Assembly: GCA_032871835.1 (NCBI GenBank)
Contig: CM065301.1
Span: 14,091,291 to 14,155,290 of the forward strand
Source of the DNA: Dipteronia dyeriana
Lineage: Eukaryota; Streptophyta; Magnoliopsida; Sapindales; Sapindaceae
Direction: 5' to 3'
DNA: 64,000 nt
Part shown: one piece after another, positions 48,394 to 61,008 of the stretch
How positions within the stretch are numbered: position 1 is the stretch's first letter
Layout: every line of letters begins with the position of its first letter
The notes under the pieces: generated by a model
Database searches by the model: none
What the model was told of the DNA's origin: nothing
The model's input: the letters and a program-made list of their open reading frames with translations, nothing else
Program-made: the position numbers and the translations under genes

Positions 48394-49272
48394 TGTTGAT
48401 GTGATTTCTGGATGTATGAGAAAAGCCAACAACGATTGGATTTTAGCTGTGATTTCAAAGAGAAAGAGAAGGAGAAAGTAATTGAACGCAAGTTTTTTAC
48501 TTGGTAAAACTCCGATGACCAGATAAACGTCCATGGGTGATTGAATGATCAACCAAGCCAAAATCCACTATGAATAAAATAATTACAATTCTCGATCTCT
48601 CTTTCTTCTCGCTGTATTTTTCTACGATTATTGTATTCTATTGTGTGACAAGATTACGGGTCTATTTATAAGTCCATAGAACCCTAATCTTCTTTGTACA
48701 AGTAATAAAATATCTTTGTATTTAATTATGATTGTTTACTTGTTCAAAGTAGTTTGTCTTCTTTCCTGTTTCGGATACTTGTATTGATATCGAATAGGAC
48801 TCTAGTAATGTAGTCCAATTAGGACTTATTTCATTTTAAGAGCATAGTCTTTTTGAAGAATTAAAATTGTTGCCTGATTAGGAACCCTTTCTGCTTGATA
48901 ATTCTATTCTTCTTGGAATTCCTCTTTGATATGGATATCTTCATGTATTTTAATGACTCGATTCGTGTGACCTACGCGTTGGGCTTTGTATTCAGTTTTC
49001 ATGTTTGTCCCGAGTAGAAAACGATATCAACTGGTCCCGAGTGAAGTCATCTGATCCCGAGTAGACAATGTTATCAACTAGCCCTGAGTATGTTTAACTG
49101 ACCCTGAGTAGTATATGACGTCAGTTGACCCCGAGCAGGTCTTATTCAGTACTTGTTTATTCAGGCTTCTCTTCTTTGGTAATGTCTTGTAGGATGTCTA
49201 TTCGGACGTCCACCAGACAGTTTTATCCTCTTTGTCGATGATGTGTACGCTTGGTAAAATTCACATACGACA
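48394..49272 (-). repeat. 3' LTR of gypsy C (left copy)
   Basis: Runs TGTTGATGTG to ATACGACA on the plus strand, followed by ATACCCCCTT (polypurine tract on the minus strand). It differs from the right LTR by several percent by eye. Confidence 0.9.
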
Positions 49273-49479
49273 ATACCCCCTTAAAATATTTTTGCCGAAT
49301 AGAGTTTGGTTTCGGGCAAAAGTATTTTAATCTTCAATTTTTATTTCTTAGTGCCAGAGTAAATGTCTTATCATAATGGCATGTCTTAATGGTGACCCTG
49401 TAAATTCAATTTGCCCCCTCACGCGAGATCTTCAATGATGGCGACGTTTTAGAATTCTGACGGTGAAAGCCAGTTCTCT

Positions 49480-49720
49480 TCTTGACACGTGTCCTTTGAC
49501 TCTTCATTTTTCGATACCATTTATGAGAAAAGACCTTCGCGTCTCCCTGTGCGCCGCCTACGTCATCAAATTTTGTCATAGATTTTTCCCGCCTTGAGAC
49601 CCTAGGGTTTCGTGCTATCACCCCTTTAAATTCTTCATTGGGGTTAAGCTGGTTCATTCTCAAAAACTCAAAAACCAAAAATTTTTGTCAGTCCAGATTT
49701 CTTTGCGTATAAAATCTCCA
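49480..49720 (+). promoter_or_regulatory. Probable promoter block of the antisense gene (C)
   Basis: CACGTG (49486-49491), TACGTCA (49559-49565) and CCTAGGGTTT (49601-49610) lie 282, about 209 and about 167 bases before the ATG at 49768. A TATAAAA lies at 49708-49714. The first three occur at nearly the same distances in A and B, outside the LTRs. Confidence 0.55.
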
Positions 49721-50913
49721 TTCTCCATTGAAGGTTTTACACCAGATTTCTTCAAGGTTAGTTTTTAATGGAACCAACATCCCATCTTCGTCTATGTACT
49801 ATAGCTATTGAAGCGTTAGATCGTGGGGATTTCCAGTTGGTTTCCTGTGTTTGAAGATTACTGGGGGAAATCCCCCTGATGAACTTCCTTTTTTAGAAGT
49901 TGACGTTTCTGAGCTTCACCCTGACGTCCATTTTTTTGTATCCAGTTCTGATTCTTCATCTAGTTCTGAATCTTTCGTTTCTGATTACAGGGTACCACTT
50001 CGATCAAGAATGGGAAAACATCAAAACAGAAGCGAAGTCCATAGGCACAACTCGGGCAACATCCGAATCAGGGAGCAGACTGTTGACGAAAATGATATTG
50101 AAGAGGCGTTCAGAGTATCTCATCTCTCTTTCTCTGTTGATCGCCCAAGTGGGTTTGACACCGAGCCGAATGTGGTCGGGGTAGAAAAGATCGGGAAGTA
50201 TCGTGCCCGATTCGATTTGGATAACTCAGTTATTCTGGTTCCTGCTGGTGATAGAGCTGCGTGGGATCCTCCATAGGCATGGTGGCAATCTATGGATCCA
50301 TGCTCTGCTGCGGAGTCACACCTCCTCTTCAGCCTTTCATTGCCTGGTTTTTTGGCTAAAGCAGGGATCGGCCTGGCTCAACTGGCCCCGAACAACAATA
50401 AGATATTGATGTGCATGTGGCACATGTATAGCCGGATGAACTTGTCGCCGCTTTTCTCGAGTGAGATCAGACATTTCTTCACGTTGAGACAGTCTGGCAA
50501 GACAGGGACCTATTTCCTCATGTCTAATCCGCCAGACTGCTGGGTCCCCGAGAGGACAAAGGTGAATCGGGAAGTCGATACCTCTAAAGACCCCAAAAAG
50601 AGGGGGTTTGTATGGGGATTCTCTTCATCTAACAAGTTCTTGAAGAACAGTTGGTTTTTCATCCGAGGGAGTCTGGGTCTTGAAGTCGCCCTCTCGGTTG
50701 GGGAAACTCGGAGGGTGTTGAAAGTCCCCCGCTTCTTCTGTTCTCCCAAGATTTGGAACAAGAAGAAGCTTGAATTTAGCAACGCTGAGTTGACCAGACT
50801 TGCTAGGGCAGCAGTTCGCACCCTGGAGAAGAAGAGCAGGTCATATCTTTTCAATGAAATGAAAATGATAGAGCTTGGCTTCTTCAGCCAGATTTCAGGC
50901 TACCGTAGGCGAT

Positions 50914-50992
50914 GTAAGTGATCTTTGTAACCCTTTTTTTTGTTATTTTTTACTTTTCATATTCTGACGCTGTCTTTTTTTTTTCTTCTAAG
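50914..50992 (+). other. Intron 1 of the antisense gene (C)
   Basis: 79 nt, T-rich, GTAAGT donor and TTTTTTTTCTTCTAAG acceptor. Without it the frame is open from YRRR into YDKDIVCDLQARQ, which matches the same junction in A and B. In A and B one or both splice sites are mutated. Confidence 0.7.
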
Positions 50993-51747
50993 TGTATGAC
51001 AAGGACATCGTCTGCGACCTTCAAGCTCGCCAAGTGAAGTCGATTCTTCAGGCGAGCCGAAAAGAAGCTTCTCGTCAGAGCAATGATGGAATTGCCCAGC
51101 CTAAGTCTGATGAGGAAACCGATGTAGCCAAGGAGCAAATCCCCGAATATATCCCCAAGGATGTTGTTCAGCCGACCGTCGAGGAGACTAGTGGTCCGAG
51201 TGGCCCGACGGATACTCAACTGCCTGATGATGGGGAGAGGCAGAGTGATGGTCTTGGTGAAGGACCTGTTGTACGGTCAGACGCCGGTGATGGAGGTAAT
51301 ACCTCGCGGGACAAGTACCTTAAGGTCTCGAATTTTTTTAATCTTTCCGGGATGATGCTCAGGAAGATCCTGCAGCTGACCCCAGCTTCCATCGTTCTCA
51401 GGCTGAGAAGCGGAAGGCAGTCGGCTCTCCTACTCGCCCTCTCAAGGTCCCTCGGGTGGTCTCATTCATTGACTCCAGCAATGAAGATACTAGGGTTGAG
51501 ATTCCCTCAAGCGTTGATGTTGGAGCATCGGCGGATGTGGAGACTTTGGAGCCAAACAGGGTTCCCCTCCCCCCGAGGTTGAAGATCAAAGGGCTGAACC
51601 CTCGGGAGATTCTTCTTATCCTTCTCCCCAGGATATGCTGCGGGAGATGTCATCCGATCAGCTTTCATCAGGGATGACCGCTGGAGTTGTTTTCGAGATA
51701 GCTCCCTGACAAACCGTCTTCAGAACGTTTTTAATGGTGCATCTTAT

Positions 51748-51815
51748 GTAAGTTATCCTTAACTTTTTCAATTATTTTGCTTGTTCGCCAGATTTTTAAT
51801 TATATTTCTTTGTAG
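51748..51815 (+). other. Intron 2 of the antisense gene (C)
   Basis: 68 nt with GTAAGT and TTTGTAG. Removing it joins NVFNGASY to VAKFAELV (phase 0, with one variable residue between). The same junction and phase hold in A (67 nt) and B (65 nt), where the intron sequences are otherwise diverged. Confidence 0.8.
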
Positions 51816-52671
51816 ATGGTGGCCAAGTTCGCTGAGCTGGTTCAGACGCAGCAACATCAAGCTGATAAAATAAGGCGTCTCGAGGCTCAGCTGAAGGAAA
51901 GTGAGGATAGTCGTGCTCGGGTTGAGGCCAATTATCAGACTGAAGTTGGCTCTGCCCAAGTGTTTGTCGACCACTGCTTGGCGAAGCAGGTGGAGGTCGA
52001 GGAAAGAGCTTCTTTGGTAGAAGAGAAAGTTGAGCCACTTCAAAATATATTGTCTTCTGCCCAAGAATCAATGCTTAGGGCCGAGCAAAAAGTGGAGCAG
52101 TCTAAGTCGGCATATGAAAAGAAAATCGAGGACTTTGAGCGCCAGGCTTTGAAGGTCAAATCCTTATCCCGAGAGGCCAGGCTAGAACTTGAAGTCCAGA
52201 GGGTTGATCATTTTAAAATATCCCCTGCATTCGATTCCCTTCTCCTTCGGGAGTTTCAGTGAGGGCTAGTTTCAGCTGGCGAGTTCTTCAAGGTTAAAAA
52301 TCGAGCAACTGAGAAAGCCTGAACCAACTAGGAGCTGTCGATCAAAATTCATGTGGATCGGTCCTTGGAATCTCTTCGGACTCAGATGAAGGAGTGGAGA
52401 GCTTACTACTGTAGCCAAGGCAAAGAGCCCTATCCCATGCATTTGGAGGTTTCATCCGAGTACTCTCTCTCGACTTTTTATGCTAGTCAAGAATCGGTAG
52501 TGGGGGAATGTGGTGCCTGATGTTGGACCGATCCCAGGAGAAGATTACAGCCAGTGGATGGATGATTCGGTCGACACAATCGCTTGGCCTTCTAACAAAA
52601 GTTTGATCCGTGAGTATGAAATAGTGCCCGACCCGAGCATTGGCAAGAGTTCAAAATCCTCACAACCTTGA

Positions 52672-53779
52672 CTTTTGTACAATTTTCATAAGTTTTTTGT
52701 AGAGATTCTTTGTAACAATTCTTTGTAAAGAATTCTTTGTAACAATTATTTTGTAAAGAACTTTGTAACAATTCTTTTGAGAGATTAATAAGATCTCGAG
52801 TTTAGCTTTTCTGAACCGAGTGCTTAATCTGATTTCATTGCTCACGAAATTTCTTCAACTTGACTCTATTGTTGCCGAGTATCTTATTAAACCAACTATT
52901 TCTGATGTTCGGGTAACTTCACCGAGTATCTTATTAAACTGGTTGTCACCCGAATAATTTTTAATGCCAAGTATCTTATTAAACTGGCTAATTCTGATGT
53001 TCGGGTAACTTCACCGAGTATCTTATTAAACCGGCTATCACCCGAATAATTTTTAATGTCAAGTATCTTATTAAACTAGCTCTTGCAATCTTTATATCAA
53101 GTATCTTATTAAAGTGGCTAGTATTATTAACCGAGTCATCTTAAAACATGCAAGTAGGTTTATACTTGTGTTTCATACACGGTTGCTACCCGAACATTAC
53201 ATCAAGACTCACCATGATCATATGTTCGAGTCCTTACGTATTACCGAGGACGTCTCCCCAGGTTTTATACGTAAGGGTTTGCCTAATTGTTAAGCTTTTT
53301 AAATCGCTTAACAAAGCTACGTATTTCACCGGAATTTTTTTCGATAGCGTCACGAGCCTTTCTCCAGAATTTGGTGCATCGGATTTGCCTTTTTGCTAAG
53401 GTCAATTGACCTTGCTCGGCTGGCATGCTCCTTCGAGCTTCTCCACCCATTCGGGAATCAATGGTCCTGAGTATTCTATTTGCATGTTCTTATTATCATG
53501 TTTGTCTTCCATATGTTCTTATTATCATATGCTTTATCTTTCGGAAATCCTAAGTTTGACTTTTATTTATAACTGCAAAATCAACAAAGATTTAAATTCC
53601 ACAGCTAATATTTGACCTAACTAAAATTGTCCTGACTAGAAAAAAGAACAAAAAATAATTTAAGGATAGAAAATCTTCAGATATTGGGCATTGTATGGTC
53701 GGGGTAAAACCCCTCCATTGGGTCGTGAAATCCAATATGCTCCATAGCCAGCTATTTCTTCGACTTTGTACGGGTCTTC
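52672..53779. repeat. Convergent spacer of gypsy C with tandem array
   Basis: 52690-52790 has repeated TTCTTTGTAAAGAA-like words just after the antisense stop. 52860-53125 has six GAGTATCTTATTAAAC copies alternating with GTTCGGGTAAC and ACCCGAATAA. The conserved block GTTGCTACCCGAACATTACA is near 53180. Two ATGTTCTTATTATCAT units are near 53485-53540. No gene. Confidence 0.8.
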
Positions 53780-56700
53780 CTATTTATCAGCCAGGGAACC
53801 TGCAGCTTTATTTTTTATGTTCAGTGACACCTTCCTGAGTACCAGGTCTCCTAGTTGGAATTTTCTGACCCGAACATGAGAGTTGTAGTGGTGGGGTACT
53901 CTTTGCTGATATGCCATATTTCGTATTCGGGACTTCTCCCTTTTCTCTTCTAGCTCATCTAGACTTTGTAATAGCATATCAACATTCTGTTCTTCATCAT
54001 ATAGCCTGACCCGGGGTGATGCATATGACGTTTCTATGGGGATAACAGCTTCTGTTCCAAACACTAAAGTGAATGAAGTCTCTCTTGTTGACGTTCTTGC
54101 TGTTGTCCGATATGCCCATAATACTTCGGAAAGCTTTTCTACCCAGCTTCCTTTCTTGGCATCTAGCTTTGCTTTGATTGTGTGATTGATGATTTTGTTC
54201 ACTGCTTCAACCTGTCCATTTGTTTGAGGGTGGGCAGGTGTGGCATAGTAATTGGCAATCCGGTACTCCTTGCACAGCTGTCTGAATTTCAGGTTATCGA
54301 ACTGGATGTCGTTGTCAGTGATTATAGTGTTTAGGACTCCAAACCTATAAAGTATATTCTTTTTCATGAAATTTATGGTATTTGCTTCTGTGATGTGTAT
54401 TAATGCTTCAGATTCTGCCCACTTCATGAAGTAGTCAACGGCTACTATGGTATACTTCGCTCCACCCCCTGTCCCGGTTGGCATGGGGCTGATTAAATCC
54501 AAACCCCACATGGAAAATGGCCATGGGGATGTGAGGTTTTCGAGCTGTTCAGAGGGGTTATCGGATATCATTGGTAATCCTTTGGCAAGTATTGCGACTC
54601 TCCGAACATCGTTGTGCATCTGAGAATAGAGTAGGCCAATAATAACCTTGCCTGAGTACCTTGTGTGCTAGACTTTTACCCCCGGTGTGGTTTCCGCAAA
54701 CTTCTCCGTGGATTTCCTGTAATATCTGATATGCATCCTACTCTGACACACATCTTTGGAGTGTTCTGAATACCCCCTTCTGTATAGTTCTCCTCCAACC
54801 AATGTGTACTTTATTGATCAATGCTTGATACGTTTTGCTTGTAAGGGATCTTCCGGGAACACGCCTTCTTCCAGGAACCTTTTCAGTTGAATCATCCAAT
54901 CGTCTGACGGTGTTCAGATTTCTAAAATTTCTAAGTTTTTTGGTTCAGCTGTGCTCGGTTTGAGGAGATGTGCAACCAGAATAGTTTTTGGCCTAATTGT
55001 GGTTGTCGCTGATGCTAGTTTGGACAAAGCGTCAGCCTTTTCATTCTCATCCCTGGGGATCTGGGTAATCCTATATTATTTGAATTTCTGGAGGAGCTGT
55101 TTTGCAATGTCACGGTAGGCAATCATATCTTCATCATTGGCTTGGTATTCGCCCAAGACTTGGTTGACAACTATCTGTGAATCGCTGAATATCTCGACTT
55201 CATATGCCCCGAGAGCTATCTAGACTCTGAGTCAGGCTAGTAGCGCCTCGTACTCGGCTTGATTGTTGGTTGCTTTGAAGTCAAACCTCATGGCACATTC
55301 GACATCATCTCCTTTTGGAGTGCATACTACGATCTCTGCCCCGCTGCCATGAGTGTTTGAAGAGCCATCAACATACAATTTCCATGGGAAATTTCTTCTC
55401 AACATCTTTTTTGCTTCCAGGTTTGGCTCTGTGAACTCTACTATAAAATCTGACACTGATTGCCCTTTGAGGGATGTCCTAGGGACGTACTGGATATATA
55501 ATTCACTTAGCTCGATTACCCATTTGGTTGGTCTTCCTGAAATCTCTGGCTTTTGTAAAAAATTTCTCAATGGGCAGTCGGTGAGAACCTGGATTGTATG
55601 AGCCTGAAAGTATGGTCTTAGTTTCCTTGCTGCTGAAACCAATGCTAGGGCCATTTTTCCTGTTTGTGAATACTTGGTCTCAAGGGGTAAAAGTGTCTTG
55701 CTGGTATAATACACTGGCTTCTGTACTCCATTTTCTGTTCTGACTAGGACCGAGCTTGCTGCTAGTTCTGTAATTGATAAGTACAAATGGAGTATCTCTC
55801 TCATCTGTGGTTTTGAAAGGATGGGAGTCTGCCCTATGTATTCTTTGATTTTTAAGAATGCCTGCTCGCACTCTTTGTTCCATTCGAGCCCTTTCCCTTT
55901 TTTGATTACTTTGAAAAAGGGTGCGCATCTATCTGTGGCCTTTGAGATGAATCTTTCCAAGGAAGCTAAACATCATGTTAAGCACTGTACTTCTTTTAAT
56001 GTCCTTGGTGAGGTCAATCTCTGCAGGGCTTGGATCTTTTCAGGATTGACTTCGATTCCCCTTTGGTGAACTTGAAAACCCAGGAATCTTCCTGAAGGAA
56101 CTCCGAATAAACACTTGTTCGGATTAAACTTCATTTGGTATCTTCTCAAAACATCAAATGTCTCTCGCAGGTCCGAGGTATGCTTGTCTGCCGAGATGCT
56201 CTTGGTCAGCATGTCATCAATGTATACTTCCATGTTCCTTCCTATTTGTTGTGCAAAGATTATGTTGACCAGCCTTTGATAGGTTGCCACTGCATTTTTT
56301 AATCCGAAGGACATCACTGTGTAACAGTATAAGCCCTGATCAGTTGTGAATGCTGGTTTTTTTCGTCAGCCTTATTCATCCGGATTTGGTTATATCCCGA
56401 GTGGACATCCATGAAACTGAGCAATTAGTGCCCTGATGTAGCGTCCACTGACTGATCTATCTTCGGAAGTAGAAAATTGTCTTTTGGGCATGCCTTGTTC
56501 AAATTTGTGAAATCTACGTACATTCTCCATTATCCATTTTTGTTTTGGACGAGGACTACACTAGCTACCCATTGAGAGCAGTTGACTTCTCTAATCGACC
56601 CTACAGCGAGTAGCTTCTCCACTTCTTATTTGATTGCCTGACTTCTCTCGAGATTGAATGATTTTCTCTTTTGTATCACCGGTTTTGCATTCGGGTCTAC

Positions 56701-57480
56701 TGTGAGATGGTGAGATATTATTCAGGCATCTATCCCGACCATATCTTCATGACTCCAAGCGAACACATCCCTATATTCTTTGAGCAGATCAGTGAGGCTT
56801 TATTTGACTTTTCCTTCCAGGTTGGCCCTGATCTTGATCCTCTTATCTGGTTCATCTTCTTTCAAGATAATTTCTTCGACCGGTTCAGTTTTGGATTCAT
56901 TCGACTCTTCCATTGGATCGAATTCGAATGACAGTGACTCTTTGTTCTAACTCGACTGCGTTATAGTGCAAACTTGTTCATCATTTTTATCTTTGTATAC
57001 TAACAGGTTAGCTCTTCGGGCCATCTCTTGGGATCCCTTGACTACACCGACCCTCTGTTCGGTCGGGAACTTGATCATTAAGGCATAAGTGGTTGTTACG
57101 ACCTTAGTTTTATTTAAGAATGGCCTACCCAACAACGCATTATACGGCCAATTGTCTAAGTCTACTACCACAAAGTCGAGCAATACAGTTCTCTGACAAG
57201 GTGCCACTCCGATCTTTACGGGTAGTTTTACCGTCCCGAGTGACCTGACCTCAATTCCTCCGAATCCTCTGAGTGGAGTATGGAAAGGCTGTAGATCCTT
57301 TCGGTCCAACCTGAGTTGATTGTAAACGGTTACATTAAGAATGTCTGTCGAACTTCCATTATCTATCAAGATTCTCCTAACTTTCGGGTGACCAATCCGG
57401 GCACTTATGACTAAGGCGTCATTTGGCCGAACGTCGACCCCATGTGAGTCTGCTTCTATAAATATTATTGGGTCTCATCC
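53700..57480 (-). pseudogene. pol of gypsy C: protease-RT-RNase H-integrase
   Basis: Read from right to left. Protease is at 56947-57369 (MIDNGSSTDILN at the active site, FLNKTK). RT is partly in 55973-56317 (YQRLVNIIFAQQIGRN, YIDDMLTKS). RT end and RNase H lie in one frame at 55232-55960 (YVDGSSNTHGSG, NNQAEYEALLA). Integrase is open over 279 residues at 53780-54619, with all three acidic positions (GLDLISP, IITDND, GQVEAVNKI). The C-terminal domain ends near 53700. Stops and shifts between these segments prevent a full polyprotein, but the integrase frame is the best preserved in the window. Confidence 0.9.
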
Positions 57481-59340
57481 TTCTTTTACCCTTTTTGGAT
57501 CTGGCTCCACCGAGTTCACGTCAAAGTTATGTCTAGCTTCTACTGCTTCTCTGATTTCCTGTGTTCGCTCTCGGTTACTTCTCCCAGCGGATGGTCCTTC
57601 AAAGATTGTATGTATTACTTCATTGGCCTCTATACTGGCCATTTGATTTCGACTAGAGCTGTGATCGGCCCTGATCTCTTTCTTTATTTCTGATTTCTCA
57701 TCATTTTTCAAGATTACGTCTTGTAGATGTCCTTCCCGAATGAGGGTTTCTATGTAATCTCTGAGCTGGTAACACTTGGAAGTCTCATGACCAGTTTTCT
57801 TATGGAATCTGCAGTATTTGATTGTATCCCGCCTGACGAACTGAGACTGTCGTCGTGGCTCTTATACCAGATTCTTTACTTTCAGTATGGCCAGGATTTC
57901 CTCCTGCTTTTTGCGAAGAGGGGTGTAGTTGGTGTATTTCTCCACGGTCTATTCTCCACGGTCTATTCGGCATTACGCCTGTTTCCTCCGTCATTGCTCT
58001 TTTCTTTACTGTTTCCTTTCTGTTTTCTTTTTTGATTCTGCACCTTGGACTCAGAGTCCTTTTTGGGTTTTTCTCCATGCATATAGCATCCTCCAATGGC
58101 TAACTCTTCTTCTTTGGCTAGTGCATATCCTCCTGCCATATCCATCATATCCGCGTATCTGGTCAGACGGGCTCTTCTCAGGTCAAAAGATAACCGTCCA
58201 TTCTGTAGGTTGTTGATGAATGCAACAATTATTGCTTCGTCGTTTGCACTGCCGATTTCAGATACCGCTTGGCCTAATCTCCCCAGGTATTTCTTCAGCG
58301 ACTCATTTTTCCCTTGTTTTATTTGAGAAAGGTAAGTCACTGATTTTTTCTTGTGAACATTGCTTAGAAATTGCCTCTAGAAACTCCTGCTGAGTTCACT
58401 GAAGCTTCCGATGCTCGCTAGGGGCAATCTCCCAAATCATCTTGAGCCTGTGTCCCCTAGAGTCTATGGAAAGTTGAGACATAATAGGGGATCGCTATGG
58501 GCATACTAAGCCATAGCACTTTTATAGCGTCTGACATGTTCTTTTGGGTCTGTATCCTTCTTGAACTGCTCCACGTGAGGCATCATGAATCTTTCTGGGA
58601 ATGAAGTCTGTAGGATGTCCCTAGTGAATGGACTGTCAGAATCTTCGTCAGATAAATCGTTGTACCCATAACGCCTGACCATTGCATCCATTTGATGCAT
58701 ATTGTTTTCGACTTCTCTAGTTAGGCTCTGAATTACAACGTCTCTATCTCTCACTGGATCCCCATGAAGGTTAAACCGCCGAGTGACAGTCATTCCTCTC
58801 TCTGGCTCTTCACTTTGATGTCGAGTTTCACGGGTTGACTCTTGCAGGCGTATGGTTCCGTGATGACGCTTACGATGGTACCGATCACTATCTTTCAATG
58901 ACGACGATCGATCCCTGTGAAGGTCATGTTTGCGGTGTCTAGAAAGGGCTGTCTGATCCTGGTTCTGCTTCTGACGTGGTCGTTCCTCTTCAGGTGTTTC
59001 ATGTCCAGTCTGATTGATTGGAGCAGAGTTCCTTCCTACTTCTGGTGCATTTAGTCCTGGCCCTACTACAACCGAACGAAGCCTCGCAGGTAGGAGGTTA
59101 GGAGGTTGTGCTTCTTCTGCAGTCACTAGATCAACTCCTTCCTTTGCTGCGTCTGTCACCAATTGTTGCAACGCCTCTCGAAAGCGTTGTGTCAGGTCTC
59201 CGCTAGTCGAGGAACTTACTGGATCCCAGCCAGGAATGTATGTTCTTTATGGTTGCAGCGAGATCTCGCGAGCTACTGCCAACATGGAAGTTATCTAGAG
59301 ATTTTTGGACATCCCCAAAACTGCTTCTGCTTCCTACCAT
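57475..59340 (-). pseudogene. gag of gypsy C (broken)
   Basis: Starts at ATG 59340 on the minus strand (MVGSRSS). The Arg/His-rich N-terminal part and the start of the capsid are open at 58506-59171 (HVEQFKKDTDPKEHVRRYK). The rest of the capsid is at 57963-58340 (IKQGKNESLKKYLGRL). The zinc-knuckle variant CX2HX4HX4C lies near 57770-57815 and the linker at 57475-57711 (NEVIHTIFEGPS). Several frame breaks. Confidence 0.8.
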
Positions 59341-59387
59341 TACCTTTAATTAAATCGGAGGTTCAACACCCTCCTTCTAGCGTCAAT

Positions 59388-60268
59388 TGTTGACGTTGAT
59401 TTCTGGATGTATGAAAAAAGCCAATAAGGATTGGATTTTAGCTGTGATTTCAAAGAGAAAAAGAAGGAGAAAGTAATCAGACGCAGGTTTTTTACGTGGT
59501 AAAACTCCGATGACCGGAGAAATGTCCACGGGTGGTTGAATGATCAACCAAGCCAAAATCCACTATGAATAAAATAATTACAATTCTCGATCTCTCTTTC
59601 TTCTCTCTTCATTTTTCTATGATTTTTGTATTCTATTGTGTGACGAGATTATGGGTCTATTTATATATCCATAGAACCCTAATCTTCTTTGTACAAGTAA
59701 TGAAAGATCTTTGTATTTAATTATGATTGTTTACTAGTTCGAAGTAGTTTGTCTTCTTTACTGTTTCGGAGACTTGTATTGAGATCGAATGGGACTCTAG
59801 TAATGTAGTCCAATTATGACTTATTTCCTTATAAGAGCGTAGTCTTTTTGAAGAAATAAAATTGTTGTCTGATTAGGAACCCTTTCTGCTTGATAATTTT
59901 ATTCTTCTTGGAATTCCTCTTTGATATAGATATCTTCGTGTATTTTAATGACTCGATTCGTGTGAGCTACGCGTTGGGCTTTGTATTCAGTTTTTATTTT
60001 TGTCCCGAGTAGAAAACGATATCAACTGGTTTCGAGTAACGTCATCTGATCCCGAATAGACAATGTCATCAACTAGCCCCGAGTATGTTTAACTGACCCC
60101 GAGTAGTATATGACGTCAGTTGACCTCGAGTAGGTCTTGTTCAATACTTGTTTATTCGGGCTTCTCTTCTTTGGTGATGCCTTATATGATGTCTATTCGG
60201 ACGTCCATCTGACAATTTTATCCTCTCTTGTCGATGACATGTACGCTTGGTAAAATTCACATAAGACA
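59388..60268 (-). repeat. 5' LTR of gypsy C (right copy)
   Basis: Runs TGTTGACGTTGATTTCTGG to ATAAGACA on the plus strand. The PBS (minus strand, TTGACGCTAGAAGGAGGG) lies just left of it. Confidence 0.9.
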
Positions 60269-60273
60269 AGTTA

Positions 60274-60964
60274 TATTTCAATTAAAACCAAAGTTACATG
60301 CTAGTGAAAAAGAAAGTTACAAGCCAATTTTATAAAATTCATATTAATAGTTGATCTCATCATTGAGGATTTTTATCCTTCATTTCTGAAGGCTAAAATC
60401 TCCTAATCACTTTTCTTAACATAAGTTGCGGGAAACAAAGTTGATTAGTTAATCATAATGGTAAGCTCTTTATACTAGGGTGTTGATGTCATAGATTCAA
60501 GTTGTATATCCCTTCTCAAAATTTTAAATTTGTACTTAAAAAAAAATTACAAATAAAAGGTTCAGAATTGTATGTTTGTAACAGTTGGATTAGAAGTCAC
60601 TTACAAAAATAAGTACACAATCTAACGATCTATGATCAAGGACGGAGTCAGAAATTGTTTCCAACGAGGGCATCGCAAAAAATAATGAGATGTATCATAT
60701 ATTTTAGAGGGTATGTTAAAGAAAAAATTAATAAAAAATTATCATTAATGTGTATTTATTTGTTAATTAATACATTAGTAGTTGGAATACAAGTTGATTT
60801 ATAGAGTTGAAATGTTTACAATTACTCTAAAATAATGTAGTAAAACCTTATGGCCCTTTATTCAAGATTCATTAATAGTGTTTCCTGTTAAGGAGTTAGA
60901 AAGCTAATTAAAATTTAAATTATACTAATAGTATTTTTCTAACATCCAAAAACTATTTTAATTA

Positions 60965-61008
<44 letters not shown>

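Larger units (their letters stand above)
49768..52671 (+). pseudogene. Antisense gene of gypsy C (3 exons, best preserved copy)
   Basis: Starts at ATG 49768 (MEPTSHLRLCTIAIEAL). Exon 1 is 49768-50913, exon 2 is 50993-51747 and exon 3 is 51816-52671. Intron 1 (79 nt) has GTAAGT and CTTCTAAG. Intron 2 (68 nt) has GTAAGT and TTTGTAG. Both joins are in frame. Exon 1 contains a Ser/acidic region (SSSDSSSSSESF), then RARFDLDNSVILVPAGDRAAW and the conserved block LAPNNNKILMCMWHM, IRHFFTLRQSGKTGTYF, KKRGFVWGF, which resembles PF04195. Exon 2 is hydrophilic and acidic. Exon 3 is a coiled coil (KFAELVQTQQHQADKIRRLE...) ending in YSQWMDDSVD and KSSKSSQP. Stops (CGA to TGA near 49853; near 50274; 52261) and a T-run frameshift near 50354 break it. 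Function unknown; no RT, integrase or envelope features. Confidence 0.8.
48394..60268 (-). mobile_element. Ty3-gypsy element C (Tat-type, with antisense gene)
   Basis: Flanked by the 5-bp duplication AGTTA (48389-48393 and 60269-60273). LTRs are 48394-49272 (879 bp) and 59388-60268 (881 bp). Gag-pol is on the minus strand and the antisense gene on the plus strand; no large insertion is nested in it. It retains the longest open frames of the three copies and is the best guide to the ancestral reading frames, but it too has stops and frameshifts. Confidence 0.95.

Noticed and set aside
57407..59393. Plus-strand open frames in gypsy C gag
   Set aside because: Antisense shadows of the minus-strand gag frame.
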